Below, piece by piece: positions 28,069 to 36,136 of a DNA stretch of 64,000 nt. The number at the start of each line of letters is the position of its first letter. The first letter of the stretch is position 1. The notes below the pieces were generated by a model. The model saw only the letters and a list, made by a program, of their open reading frames with translations, did no database searches and had not been told where the DNA came from. Position numbers and translations under genes: made by a program. Source of the DNA: Stenotrophomonas africana (GTDB lineage Bacteria; Pseudomonadota; Gammaproteobacteria; Xanthomonadales; Xanthomonadaceae); assembly GCF_013004645.1 (NCBI RefSeq), contig NZ_JABEME010000001.1:682001-746000 (forward strand), given 5' to 3'.

Positions 28069-30207
28069 TCAGAAGCGATGGTCGACGGAGAATTCGACGC
28101 GCCGGTCCGCACCCAGCAGCCACTGCGTGCTGGTGTAGTACGCGGTGGCGTAGTACGCCTTGTCGAACACGTTGAACAGCCGCGCGGACAGTCGCGTGCG
28201 CGGTGCCGCCTGCCAGGTCAGTGCCAGGTCGGTGGTGCTGTAGCCGGGCAGCTCCAAGGTGTTGGCGTTGTCGGCGTAGCGCTTGCCGACGTAACGCACG
28301 CCAGCCGCCGCACTCCAGTCCGGTGCAAACCGCCAGCTCAGCCACACATTGGCCAGGCGCTCGGCCACGTTCGGCGGCACGTTGCCATCGCGCGACACCA
28401 GCACCGCCGGCGAACCGGTGGTTTCCAGGAAGTCCTCGAACTCGGCCTTCAGCACCGTCGCATTGGCATCCAGCGACCAGTGCGGCGCGAAGTTCCAGTT
28501 CAACGACGCTTCAATACCACGCGAGGTCTGGGCCCCCACCTGCACCCTGCGATCCGGCACCAGCGGGTCGCGGCTGAGCAGCCCGGTCTTGCGGATGCGA
28601 TACGCCGCCAGCGTCCACTCGCCGCCATCGAAGGCCTGCTTCAGGCCCACCTCGATCTGCCGCCCCTTGGCCAGGTCGAAGGCACCGTTGGCCGGGCTGA
28701 TCATCAACAGGCCACTGACCGGGTCCGCCGCCTGCGAGTACTGCGCATACAGGCTCAGCGTCGGCTGCAGCGCGAATACCGTGCCTGCACGCCAGCCGGT
28801 GCTGCTGTAGGTCTTCGAGAACGCGTTCTGGCCACTGATCAGATCGGTGCGATCGATGCGCGCGCGGTCGTGACGCAGCCCACCCAGTACCGACCAGCGT
28901 TCACTCAACACCAGCCTGTCCTCCACGAACAGCGCGTACTGCTCAGCGCGGTTGCGATAGCGCGGCAGGTTCGGTGCATCGCTGGCGAACTGGCCTGGCA
29001 CCGGATCGAACGGGTCGACCGGACCCGAGCTGCCGGCATAGGTGTTGTTGGTATGCTTGAAGTGCGCGCGGTTGGCATCCAGCCCGACGGCGAAGCTGTT
29101 GGCCAGGCCCCCGATGTTCCCTTGTACCCGCAGCCTCGAGGTCAGTCCGGTCTGGTCCTGGTTGTGGGTGATCTGGGTGTTGCCCGAACGATCGATCAAG
29201 CCGGTAGCGCGGTTGTAGACATAGGCCTCGGCGTTGCGCCAATCGCGCTGGCTGTCGATCTGGTAGACGCGGGTTCGCCATTCCACGTTCGCATTGGGTG
29301 TCCACTGCGCGTCGAACTGGGTCCAGCGATCACGGTAGCGGATCTCGCTGTCTTCCACGTTGTAGTTGCGATGGCGCAGCGCCTCCAGCTGGCGGCCATC
29401 TATTAGCGGCGTGCCGAAGTAGCGCATCGGTTGCTGGTAGCCCTGCGCATGGGTGAGGGTCAGCTGCAGGTCCGTACGCGGCTGCCACAGCAACGCACCG
29501 GAGAAGGTCGCGTCACTGTTTCGGCCACGGTCAACCCAGCCACCGCTGTAGTTGCCACTCACATCCAGCCGGTAGGCCAGCTCGGGCGTCAGCGCGCCAC
29601 CACTGCCGAAGCCCAGGCGCGCAGTGTCCTCGCTGCCCACGGTCACGCTGATCTCGTTCTCGATCGCCCCACGCGTGGGCCTCTTCGGCACGATGTTGAT
29701 CACGCCGCCGATCGCACCATCGCCATGGATCACCGAGGCCGGTCCACGCAGTACTTCGATGCGTTCGATCGACCAGGTATCGAACGGGAAGGTGATGCCC
29801 ACGCCACCGTACTGGCGCAGCCCGTCGTACAGCCGCATCACCGAGGCGCCATCGGTGAAGCCACGGCTGGACAGTGCACTCAGGCCGTTGCCTGGATGCG
29901 GCATGGCACTGATCGCACCGGCGCGGCTGATCGCATCGTTGAGGTTGGTGTCCCCCCGTTGTTCCAGCTGTTCGCGCGAGATGACGGTCAGGCTGGCCGG
30001 TGTCTGCAGCACGCTCAGTCCCAGCGCAGACCCGGCGCTGGCGGTGGAAGACAGTTCACCGCTGCGGGTGTCGACCACGCGCACGGTATCCAGCGTGGTC
30101 GGAGGTGCCGCATCGGCAGCAAGGGCGGGCACGGCGTACAGCAGGGACATGCACAGCGCAGGCAGTGTCGCCCTGCGCAGGCGCGCGGAGTTGGGGTTGG
30201 TTTTCAT
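28069..30207 (-). CDS. TonB-dependent outer-membrane receptor
   Basis: 712 residues with a signal peptide (cleavage near ALAADA), a TonB box region (TLDTVRVVD), a plug domain (TPASLTVISREQLEQRGDTN, RIEVLRGPASVIHGDGAIGGVINIV) and a C-terminal barrel ending with a terminal phenylalanine (VDHRF). The plug most resembles siderophore receptors of the FhuE/FpvA type, but the neighbouring DUF2946 gene is often found with copper receptors, so the metal is open. I see no clear Fur box upstream. Confidence 0.9.
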   Translation of the reverse strand: MKTNPNSARLRRATLPALCMSLLYAVPALAADAAPPTTLDTVRVVDTRSGELSSTASAGSALGLSVLQTPASLTVISREQLEQRGDTNLNDAISRAGAISAMPHPGNGLSALSSRGFTDGASVMRLYDGLRQYGGVGITFPFDTWSIERIEVLRGPASVIHGDGAIGGVINIVPKRPTRGAIENEISVTVGSEDTARLGFGSGGALTPELAYRLDVSGNYSGGWVDRGRNSDATFSGALLWQPRTDLQLTLTHAQGYQQPMRYFGTPLIDGRQLEALRHRNYNVEDSEIRYRDRWTQFDAQWTPNANVEWRTRVYQIDSQRDWRNAEAYVYNRATGLIDRSGNTQITHNQDQTGLTSRLRVQGNIGGLANSFAVGLDANRAHFKHTNNTYAGSSGPVDPFDPVPGQFASDAPNLPRYRNRAEQYALFVEDRLVLSERWSVLGGLRHDRARIDRTDLISGQNAFSKTYSSTGWRAGTVFALQPTLSLYAQYSQAADPVSGLLMISPANGAFDLAKGRQIEVGLKQAFDGGEWTLAAYRIRKTGLLSRDPLVPDRRVQVGAQTSRGIEASLNWNFAPHWSLDANATVLKAEFEDFLETTGSPAVLVSRDGNVPPNVAERLANVWLSWRFAPDWSAAAGVRYVGKRYADNANTLELPGYSTTDLALTWQAAPRTRLSARLFNVFDKAYYATAYYTSTQWLLGADRRVEFSVDHRF

Positions 30208-30336
30208 TTGTTCACGGCATGCAAGGCCACCCCGCAATGGCAGGGCAGCAATCAGAAAGGGGCAAACACGCGCGTGCGGGCACCGGCCGTGGCCGGCAAC
30301 CTCATGGAAGAACGTTCAGTGCAACGCGCGTGCGGC

Positions 30337-30783
30337 TCAGACGGCCATCAAGGCCGGTGGCCCACGCGCTCCCAATGTGCCGCTGATCCGTTGCGGCAAC
30401 GTCTGCACCGCACCGCGCAGTGCGCGGCACAGCGGTGCCATCGGCGCCAACAGCAACACTGCCGCCACCAGCAGGGTGATCAGCCGCGCAGCGATCAGGC
30501 AGTAATCGCAGTCCACACCCATCTCATGGTCGGCGTGTGGATCGGCAGCCGGCTTCGGTGTCGATTCCCCGTTCTGCATTGCCATCGCGTGATGGTCATG
30601 GTGCGCTTCCATCGCGTGCTGTGCATGCTCTGCGTGCATCGCGTGATTCAAGGCTGCCACCGGTGCGGTGGCCGCAACGTGGTCATGCGCCAGCCAGCGG
30701 CTCACCAGCGGGGCGAGCAGCACCAGCAGCATGGCAAGCCATGCCAGGACCTGGAACCGGCGGTGGAGGACAGAACGACGCAC
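30337..30783 (-). CDS. DUF2946 family His/Met-rich membrane protein
   Basis: 148 residues: an N-terminal hydrophobic segment, then a histidine- and methionine-rich stretch (HAMHAEHAQHAMEAHHDHHAMAM), a DCDYC cysteine pair and a second hydrophobic segment. This is the DUF2946 layout. The His/Met cluster suggests periplasmic binding of copper or another soft metal. It is the first gene of the operon with the TonB receptor and PepSY protein, with 129 bases between it and the receptor. Confidence 0.82.
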   Translation of the reverse strand: MRRSVLHRRFQVLAWLAMLLVLLAPLVSRWLAHDHVAATAPVAALNHAMHAEHAQHAMEAHHDHHAMAMQNGESTPKPAADPHADHEMGVDCDYCLIAARLITLLVAAVLLLAPMAPLCRALRGAVQTLPQRISGTLGARGPPALMAV

Positions 30784-30894
30784 GCCACCATTCTACGGGG
30801 CGATGGCCAACCTTGGACCGCGTTCAGGGTTTCCAGAAAGGTGGTGCGACGTTATGACGCAGCCGCGGACGCAGGCGCTCTCCACGGCCCCAAA

Positions 30895-30931
30895 GGGGAC
30901 GGAAGGCGACCTTACAGCCCCTTCCGTCCCC
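30895..30931. repeat. Short relative of the GGGGACGGA inverted repeats
   Basis: GGGGACGGAAGG (30895-30906) pairs with CCTTCCGTCCCC (30920-30931) around 13 bases. The outer core equals that of the repeats at 10521 and 18901, but the inner sequence differs. It sits at the left edge of the tailocin region. Confidence 0.85.
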
Positions 30932-30942
30932 ACATCGCATTG

Positions 30943-31197
30943 CTAGAACCGCGCGGGCTGCTGCACCGCACGTTCCAGGAACATGACGCCCGCCTGCAGG
31001 CTGTTGCGGGCGTTCTCCAACCAGCGCTCCGGATCGGCCACCGCAAATCGCTCCTGTGCATCCACATCACCCGAGTCGGCCAGGTCGGCCAACTGCAGAT
31101 GGATGTGGTTCTCCACCAGGCTCACCAGCACGGCGAGCTCGGCCGACAATCCGGCGATGCGTTCGGTGAAGCCAGCGTCGTTGCTGTTCAGAGACAT
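30943..31197 (-). CDS. Putative Acb2/Tad1 hairpin-family protein (anti-CBASS-like)
   Basis: 84 residues from MSLNSNDAGF. The C-terminal half, DPERWLENARNSLQAG followed by VMFLERAVQQPARF, fits the pattern (E)P-RW-x2-AR-x2-LQ-G-M-x-RAV-x-QP-x2-F that I associate with the Acb2/Tad1 helical hairpin family. Characterised members sequester cyclic nucleotide signals of CBASS or Thoeris defence. The N-terminal half is a predicted helix. It ends the divergent left arm, 11 bases after the zinc-ribbon gene. A profile search is needed; ligand binding is inference. Confidence 0.5.
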   Translation of the reverse strand: MSLNSNDAGFTERIAGLSAELAVLVSLVENHIHLQLADLADSGDVDAQERFAVADPERWLENARNSLQAGVMFLERAVQQPARF

Positions 31198-31208
31198 GTC
31201 CCCTGTTC

Positions 31209-31427
31209 CTATGCGTTGCGGTGTTGATGGATGGCTTCGAAACGCTCGGCGCAGGCAGGTCCACAAAACAGCCTGGCCGGATCGCTGTCAAAGTCTTCGC
31301 TGCAGTCCGGGTTGTGGCATTCCCCAATGGGTGGAGCAACGTTGCTGGCCCGCGTTGCGTGCCGGGCCAATGCGCGTTGCAGATGGCGCGCTTCCAGTTC
31401 CTGCGCCTCGTCGATGGTGTCCGTCAT
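31209..31427 (-). CDS. Small zinc-ribbon protein
   Basis: 72 residues: an N-terminal helix (DEAQELEARHLQRALARHA) followed by a four-cysteine ribbon, CHNPDC and FCGPAC, ending HQHRNA. This resembles the small DksA/TraR-like or DUF2116-type zinc proteins of phages, but it lacks the DksA acidic tip, so no role in ppGpp signalling is claimed. The gene is in the left arm, between the small ORFs at 31424-31777 and the hairpin-family gene. Confidence 0.65.
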   Translation of the reverse strand: MTDTIDEAQELEARHLQRALARHATRASNVAPPIGECHNPDCSEDFDSDPARLFCGPACAERFEAIHQHRNA

Positions 31428-31777
31428 GCCAGCTGTATTTTATCGGGGGTTGATCGCACCGATTGAGAACGCCGCGACGTCAGTGAAAAACGCGGGCTCG
31501 GCATCGGATCGGCATTCGCAGTTGCAATGGACTTCAGGCATGCAGGCTCCTTGTGCATGGGTGCCCCGAGGGGCGATGAACTGAAACGAGGGGCCGTCTC
31601 TGACGGCGATCGCATGATCGGAAAAACGGTTCTCGCCAACTGCGACGCAACGTCGCGCAGGCGAGATCTGCGGACGTCATCGCAGATCCATCGCTTGCCG
31701 ATCGCCTTCATCGGGATCAGGGATGCAAGGTGCTGGAAGGTGTTGCAGAAAGCATCCATTTCCGACACCATGGTCAC
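31424..31777 (-). CDS. Uncertain 117-residue ORF of the left arm
   Basis: GTG start at 31777 behind GGAGGGAGAT, with an alternative ATG at 31771. The stop overlaps the next start by 4 bases (ATGA). The first 40 residues (MVSEMDAFCNTFQHLASLIP...) have GC-rich third positions like real genes; after about residue 45 codon use deteriorates, so the gene may be frameshifted or only the 5' part genuine. No family recognised. It overlaps the 33-residue ORF below in another frame; probably only one of them is made. Confidence 0.3.
   Translation of the reverse strand: MTMVSEMDAFCNTFQHLASLIPMKAIGKRWICDDVRRSRLRDVASQLARTVFPIMRSPSETAPRFSSSPLGAPMHKEPACLKSIATANADPMPSPRFSLTSRRSQSVRSTPDKIQLA
31440..31541 (-). 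CDS. 33-residue Cys-rich small ORF
   Basis: MPEVHCNCECRSDAEPAF... starts behind AAGGAG at a spacing of 5 bases and ends 12 bases before the zinc-ribbon gene. The CNCEC cluster could bind metal. Too short for family assignment; support is the strong ribosome binding site, spacing and orientation. Confidence 0.4.
   Translation of the reverse strand: MPEVHCNCECRSDAEPAFFTDVAAFSIGAINPR
31563..31688. promoter_or_regulatory. Dyad-rich control region of the tailocin
   Basis: Four perfect inverted repeats lie within 126 bases: GCCCC/GGGGC (31563-31574), GCCGTC/GACGGC (31593-31607), GCGACG/CGTCGC (31642-31656) and GATCTGCG/CGCAGATC (31665-31688). The region separates the leftward small genes from the rightward replication gene. 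The bases 31778-31914 beyond it hold no gene I can support. Operators or RNA stem-loops are both possible. Confidence 0.5.
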
Positions 31778-31914
31778 GTCATCTCCCTCCACCTTGCCCT
31801 GGCCACGCCACGTCGGTCCGCCGTCGCGTGGGCTGCATACGGCAGGCATTGCACCGCGCATTGGCCACTACCCGCTGCGGTGGACCGATCCACGTTTCAA
31901 AGGGGCCCTGTCCA

Positions 31915-34251
31915 ATGCACGCACCGCACCCAGCGCAGGACATCGTTCCGGCGTTCCTGCAGGCCATGCACGCGCACGGCATCGTGCCGGATGCACGCGG
32001 CCGCGACGCGATCAACGCCGATGGCGCGCTGGTGCGCTTCCATGTGGAAGGCGACCGTCGTGGCACGCGCAATGGCTGGGCCGTATTGTTCGGAGACCAC
32101 GTGCCGGCCGGTGAGTTCGGCAGCTGGCGCACCGGCAGCCGCCATGCCTGGTGTGCGAAGCCGGAAACCACACTGAGTGCTGCCGAACAGCGCACGATCC
32201 GGCAACGCCAGGAAGTCGCCCGTACCGAACGGGAACGGCAGCAGCGCGAACGTGAGGAGGCCGCAGCCAAGGCCGCCAATGTATTGTGGAACCGCGCCCT
32301 TCCCGCAGATGCGCACCATCCCTACCTGGTACGCAAGGGCATCCACGCGCATGCGCTGCGTGTGGCGGCATGGCCCGTGCGCAACAGCGACGGCCTGGTC
32401 TTCCGCTACATCGACAATGCCCTGCTGGTGCCGGTGATGAACGCCACGGGCCGGATCGTCTCGCTGCAGGCGATCTTTCCGCGCACCGATCCAGCCCTCG
32501 GCCGCGACAAGGACTTTCTCAGCGGAGGCCGCAAACAGGGTTGCTTCCACGTCATCGGCAAGCCGCTGCCTGGACAGCCGATTGCCATTGCGGAGGGTTA
32601 CGCCACGGCGGCGTCAATCCACCAGGCCACGGGCGGGTGCGTGGTGGTGGCCTGGGACGCAGGCAATCTCGCTGCGGTCGCCCGTACCTGGCGCAGCGCG
32701 GTTCCCGATGCCTCCTTCGTCATCTGTGCCGACAACGACCAATGGACCCGGCAACCGTTGGACAATCCTGGTGTCACCCACGCCACTCGCGCCGCCGCAG
32801 AGATCGACGCACGTGTGGTGTGGCCCGAGTTCGCCGCGCTGCATGACGACGATGACCGCCCGACCGACTTCAACGATCTGCACCTGCGCGAAGGACTGGA
32901 GGCAGTGCGCACCCAGCTGCTCCCTCGGCCGCCTGCCATAGCCGAAGAAGACACTGCGGAAGAGGATGCGCCATCGTCGTCCAACGCACGCTACCAGGTG
33001 CCCGGCAACCTGTCCGCATTCGATGCCTTTACTCCGTTTCCAGACACCAGCGCACGCGGACGGCCGCTGCCGACCGCGCGCAATCTGGCCGAGCTGTGCC
33101 GGCGCACCGGCGTCACCGTGCGCTACAACGTCATCCGCAAGGATCTGGAGATCCTGGTCCCGGGGCTGCAGAGCACGGTCGACAACGCCAAGGAGGTGGC
33201 CGCCGGCGAAGTGATGGACTGCATGCACCGCGCCGGCATGGCCATCACCAGCTTCGAGACCAACCTGTGCCAGGTAGCCGAGGCCAATCCGTACAACCCC
33301 GTCGCAAGCTGGATCACCTCACGGCCCTGGGATGGCCAGTCCCGCCTGCAGGCGTTCTTCGACACCGTGCAGGAGGCCCAACCCACGCGCATGGGCGACG
33401 GACGCATCCTGAAGGAAGTGCTGATGCGGCGATGGCTGATCTCCGGTGTGGCTGCTGCGTTTGAACCGGACGGCGTAGTGGCGCGCGGTGTGCTGACCTT
33501 CGTTTCGAAGCAGAACCTGGGCAAGACACGCTGGGCACGGCAACTGGCACCGGCCGAGCTGCAGCTGATCGCCGATGGCGTGGTGCTCGATCCGGCCAAC
33601 AAGGACAGCGTCAAACAGGTCATCTCCAAGTGGATCGTGGAGCTGGGCGAAGTCGACGCCACGTTCCGTCGCACCGACATCGCTGCGCTGAAGTCGTTCA
33701 TCTCGCGCAGCCACGACGAGATCCGCCGCCCGTATGCGCGCACGGAATCCCGCTATGCGCGGCGCACCATCCTGTTCGCCAGCGTGAATGACGAGCGCTT
33801 CCTGCGCGACGCCACCGGCAACACCCGCTGGTGGACCGTGCATGCCGTGGGCCTGGGCGAACCGGCACGGATCGACATGCAGCAGGTGTGGGCCGAAGCC
33901 CATGCGCTCTACTGCGACGGCGAGACCTGGCACCTGTCCAGCGAGGAACTGGATGCGCTGAACGCCACCAACGGTGAGCACGAACCGATCTCGCCGATCG
34001 CCGAGCTGATCGACCGCCATTTCGACTGGTCCGTCCCCGCCGCGCAGTGGAGCGCACAGTACCGTGCCACCGAGATCGTCATCGCAGTAGGCATCGACAA
34101 GCCGAACCGCCGCGAGGTCAACGAGGCCGCGGCCTATGTGGTCAAGCGCCATGATGTGCGTACGAAGGTGGTCGGCAAGGAGCGGGCCAAGGTCTGGTTG
34201 ATGCCACCGCGAAAGCTCAGCCTCGCCGGGCACGCAGCCGGTCCGTTCTGA
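31915..34251 (+). CDS. Toprim/VapE-type phage replication protein (primase-helicase-like)
   Basis: 778 residues from MHAPHPAQDIVPAFLQAM, with AAAGGGG upstream. N-terminal part: DNA-binding/zinc-like region, then a Toprim-like domain (IAIAEGYATAASIHQATGG at about 222, VICADND at about 272). C-terminal part: a VapE-like AAA+ ATPase with a degenerate Walker A (KQNLGKTRWAR, about 530-540), Walker B-like WIVELGEVDA (about 575) and arginine-rich sensor region (YARTESRYARRTILFASVND). Such proteins start replication of phages and satellites. In a capsid-less cluster it has no obvious need, so it may be a relic or have a new role. Confidence 0.8.
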   Translation: MHAPHPAQDIVPAFLQAMHAHGIVPDARGRDAINADGALVRFHVEGDRRGTRNGWAVLFGDHVPAGEFGSWRTGSRHAWCAKPETTLSAAEQRTIRQRQEVARTERERQQREREEAAAKAANVLWNRALPADAHHPYLVRKGIHAHALRVAAWPVRNSDGLVFRYIDNALLVPVMNATGRIVSLQAIFPRTDPALGRDKDFLSGGRKQGCFHVIGKPLPGQPIAIAEGYATAASIHQATGGCVVVAWDAGNLAAVARTWRSAVPDASFVICADNDQWTRQPLDNPGVTHATRAAAEIDARVVWPEFAALHDDDDRPTDFNDLHLREGLEAVRTQLLPRPPAIAEEDTAEEDAPSSSNARYQVPGNLSAFDAFTPFPDTSARGRPLPTARNLAELCRRTGVTVRYNVIRKDLEILVPGLQSTVDNAKEVAAGEVMDCMHRAGMAITSFETNLCQVAEANPYNPVASWITSRPWDGQSRLQAFFDTVQEAQPTRMGDGRILKEVLMRRWLISGVAAAFEPDGVVARGVLTFVSKQNLGKTRWARQLAPAELQLIADGVVLDPANKDSVKQVISKWIVELGEVDATFRRTDIAALKSFISRSHDEIRRPYARTESRYARRTILFASVNDERFLRDATGNTRWWTVHAVGLGEPARIDMQQVWAEAHALYCDGETWHLSSEELDALNATNGEHEPISPIAELIDRHFDWSVPAAQWSAQYRATEIVIAVGIDKPNRREVNEAAAYVVKRHDVRTKVVGKERAKVWLMPPRKLSLAGHAAGPF

Positions 34252-34323
34252 TGCCATGACTCCATGATGGCCATCAGATCAGCGGCGACAGCTCTGAGTG
34301 TCACCCCAACCCGTCGGGATGAT

Positions 34324-34343
34324 AGTAGATGAAAGGTGTTGAC
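34324..34343 (+). promoter_or_regulatory. Tailocin promoter element, copy 1
   Basis: AGTAGATGAAAGGTGTTGAC, identical over 20 bp to 36137-36156. It ends in a -35-like TTGACT followed, 17 bp later, by CAAGAT. It precedes the small HTH-like gene at 34408 by 64 bases. Probably the binding site of a cluster-specific activator plus -35 box. Confidence 0.7.
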
Positions 34344-34407
34344 TTGAGAGGTCTGCAGAGGCAAGATATCCGTATCGGCTTCGCCACCTTCCAGGAGCGC
34401 TTCCGCC

Positions 34408-34635
34408 ATGCCTCGTCCCCAACTGCATGCCTTCGAAGGTGAGCAGCTGACCGTGCAGCAGATCCACCAGCGGGTACCGGTGCTTTCAGAACGCACCATC
34501 CGCGACCACCTCGCTGCCGGCCGCCGTACACGTTCCGCCATGCTGTGCTTCGACCCGGTCGCGGCGGCTGCTCGCGGTGGCCGCATCACCCAGCGCATCC
34601 TGCGCGCGCGCAACACCGCCGGCCGCGATTCCTGA
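34408..34635 (+). CDS. Small HTH-like protein of the tailocin
   Basis: 75 residues, preceded by CAGGAG at a good distance. LTVQQIHQRVPVLSERTIRDHLAAGRRTR looks like a helix-turn-helix of the kind used by small phage regulators and excisionase-like proteins; the C-terminus is basic. No family recognised. It is the first gene after promoter element 1 and may regulate the cluster. Confidence 0.6.
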   Translation: MPRPQLHAFEGEQLTVQQIHQRVPVLSERTIRDHLAAGRRTRSAMLCFDPVAAAARGGRITQRILRARNTAGRDS

Positions 34636-34675
34636 CCCGCCCGCACTGCCGAATTCCTCCAGGAGTAGATTCCGC

Positions 34676-35314
34676 ATGATTCCCGCCTCCCTCGACAGCG
34701 GCCATCGCATGATTGCCGACACGCTGGCCGCGTTCCGTGCCGGCCCCGCTCTGGGCAGCATCGCGCTACGGGCGGCGCCGCAAGCGCGTCCTCCGCTCTA
34801 TATCGGCATCGCCGGCAGCAGGCGGGCGGGCAAGGACACCCTCGCCAACGGACTGGCCTCGGCACTGGCGCTGCCCTGCGACAGCTTCGCCGCCCCGCTG
34901 CGGCAGTTCGTCGCCTCCCTCCTCGGGCTGTCGCTGCGTGAACTGGACAGCCGCAAGGAGGACGCCATCGACTGGCTGGCCGAGCTCACGCCGCGTCACC
35001 TGATGCAGACCGCCGGCAGCGAATGGGGGCGCGATCGCATTCACCCCGAGCTGTGGGTCCGTTCGCTGTTCGCGCGCCTCCCGGCGGGCGGCCTGGTACC
35101 TGATGTCCGCTTCGCCAATGAAGCCCATGCGATCCACCGCCGCGGCGGTGTCGTGATCCGCGTCAACCGCCCGGGCCATGGAGCCCATGACACCCGCGCC
35201 AGCGAGCAGTCACTGCCCGATGAACTGGTCGACATCGAGGTGAGCAACAACGGCAGCCAGGCCGATCTGGTACGCAGGACGCTGGACCAGCTGCTGTCGC
35301 GCGGCTTGATCTGA
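34676..35314 (+). CDS. Phage-type deoxynucleoside monophosphate kinase
   Basis: 212 residues with AGGAG ahead of the ATG. P-loop GIAGSRRAGKDT (residues 44-55), then FAAPLRQFVASLLGLSLRELDSRKED, TPRHLMQTAGSEWGRDRIHPELW and VPDVRFANEAHAIHRRGG, the order seen in phage dNMP kinases (T4 gp1-like). The enzyme phosphorylates dNMPs to dNDPs for phage DNA synthesis. Like the replication gene, it is unexpected in a tailocin, since no DNA is packaged. Confidence 0.8.
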   Translation: MIPASLDSGHRMIADTLAAFRAGPALGSIALRAAPQARPPLYIGIAGSRRAGKDTLANGLASALALPCDSFAAPLRQFVASLLGLSLRELDSRKEDAIDWLAELTPRHLMQTAGSEWGRDRIHPELWVRSLFARLPAGGLVPDVRFANEAHAIHRRGGVVIRVNRPGHGAHDTRASEQSLPDELVDIEVSNNGSQADLVRRTLDQLLSRGLI

Positions 35315-35468
35315 GCCTGTCTCAGGGCCGCGCTGCCCCGTCTCTTCCACTGACTCGATCGCAGGTTCCGGCCCATCATCGGCGAAAATGATGTAAGGTC
35401 GTCCCCCATCACCGACGACACCTGTCGTCACCCTGCATCCCCAACCCATTTCGCAGAGAGGAAACGCC

Positions 35469-35852
35469 ATGGAGGTCGAACAGTTCACGTCGATGCGCCT
35501 GAAGGCCATCGAGTTGTTCAAGTCCCAGCCCAAGGGCAGCAAGGACACCGTGAGCCTGGACGCGATCTTCATCTCGCTGTGCTCGCAGGCCAATGTCCAG
35601 GCCGACGCCGGCGGTGCCAGGCAGGTGCGGACCGCCGCACGCCCTGGCAACCAACAACCGCCCGCACCGTGGTTCACCGAAACCCTCGCTGCCTTGAAGG
35701 GCAAGGGCGAGTCGATCACCGTGGCGCGCTTTCTGATGTTCGCCAACCGCTTCCCGGTCAAGCGCATGGACCAGGTCAACGCAGCCCGCTGGCTGCGCGA
35801 CGCGGGTTACATCCCGCGCAAGACCGGCGGCAATCTGGTATTCGATCTTTGA
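35469..35852 (+). CDS. Hypothetical tailocin protein
   Basis: 127 residues, with GAGAGGAAA before the ATG. The C-terminal segment (VARFLMFANRFPVKRMDQVNAARWLRDAGYIPRKTGGNLVFDL) reads like a winged-helix DNA-binding unit; the middle is proline/glutamine-rich linker. No family recognised. It is followed by a terminator, so it closes the first operon. GATGTAAGGT at 35390 partly resembles the core of the 20-bp promoter element and may be a weak third copy. Confidence 0.6.
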   Translation: MEVEQFTSMRLKAIELFKSQPKGSKDTVSLDAIFISLCSQANVQADAGGARQVRTAARPGNQQPPAPWFTETLAALKGKGESITVARFLMFANRFPVKRMDQVNAARWLRDAGYIPRKTGGNLVFDL

Positions 35853-35875
35853 TCCAGCGCCTCCTGCAGTCCTGA

Positions 35876-35903
35876 AGCCCCGGCATCGTCCGGGGCTTTT
35901 TCG
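35876..35903 (+). terminator. Rho-independent terminator
   Basis: AGCCCCGG and CCGGGGCT form an 8-bp stem with a 6-base loop, followed by a T-rich run. It separates the early-type genes from the Mor-like/lysis/tail operon. The gap 35853-36187 (335 bases) contains only this terminator, an unsupported minus-strand ORF and promoter element 2. Confidence 0.92.
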
Positions 35904-36136
35904 TTTCAGGGCCCGCTCGCCTGCATGAGGATGGCCAACGGGGCGTCGTCCTCACCCTGTACCTGCCGCATCTCCTTGATCTGCCCTTCCTTCCACCCTG
36001 TGAGGACCACGAGTACGAAAGGACAGGGAAACATCGGTGGCGACGGCCAGCAGTCGCGAGGCATCACACCGCGGCCTGCTGCACTCCTCACCCGTCCTCG
36101 CGGCGCCGATGAATGCCTTCAGCACAAATAATCGCA

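Noticed and set aside
30784-30850. Fur box upstream of the DUF2946 operon
   Set aside because: No GATAATGATAATCATTATC-like sequence found on inspection.
31730-31750. Third copy of the 20-bp tailocin promoter element (GGAAGGTGTTGCAG)
   Set aside because: Only AGGTGTTG is shared; the GTAGATGA part is missing and it lies in the wrong place for the rightward gene.
35906-36091. Minus-strand ORF of 61 codons in the gap before the Mor-like gene
   Set aside because: No ribosome binding site at any start and no recognisable motif; it lies in the terminator/promoter gap. Kept out, though the C-terminal part could be a remnant.
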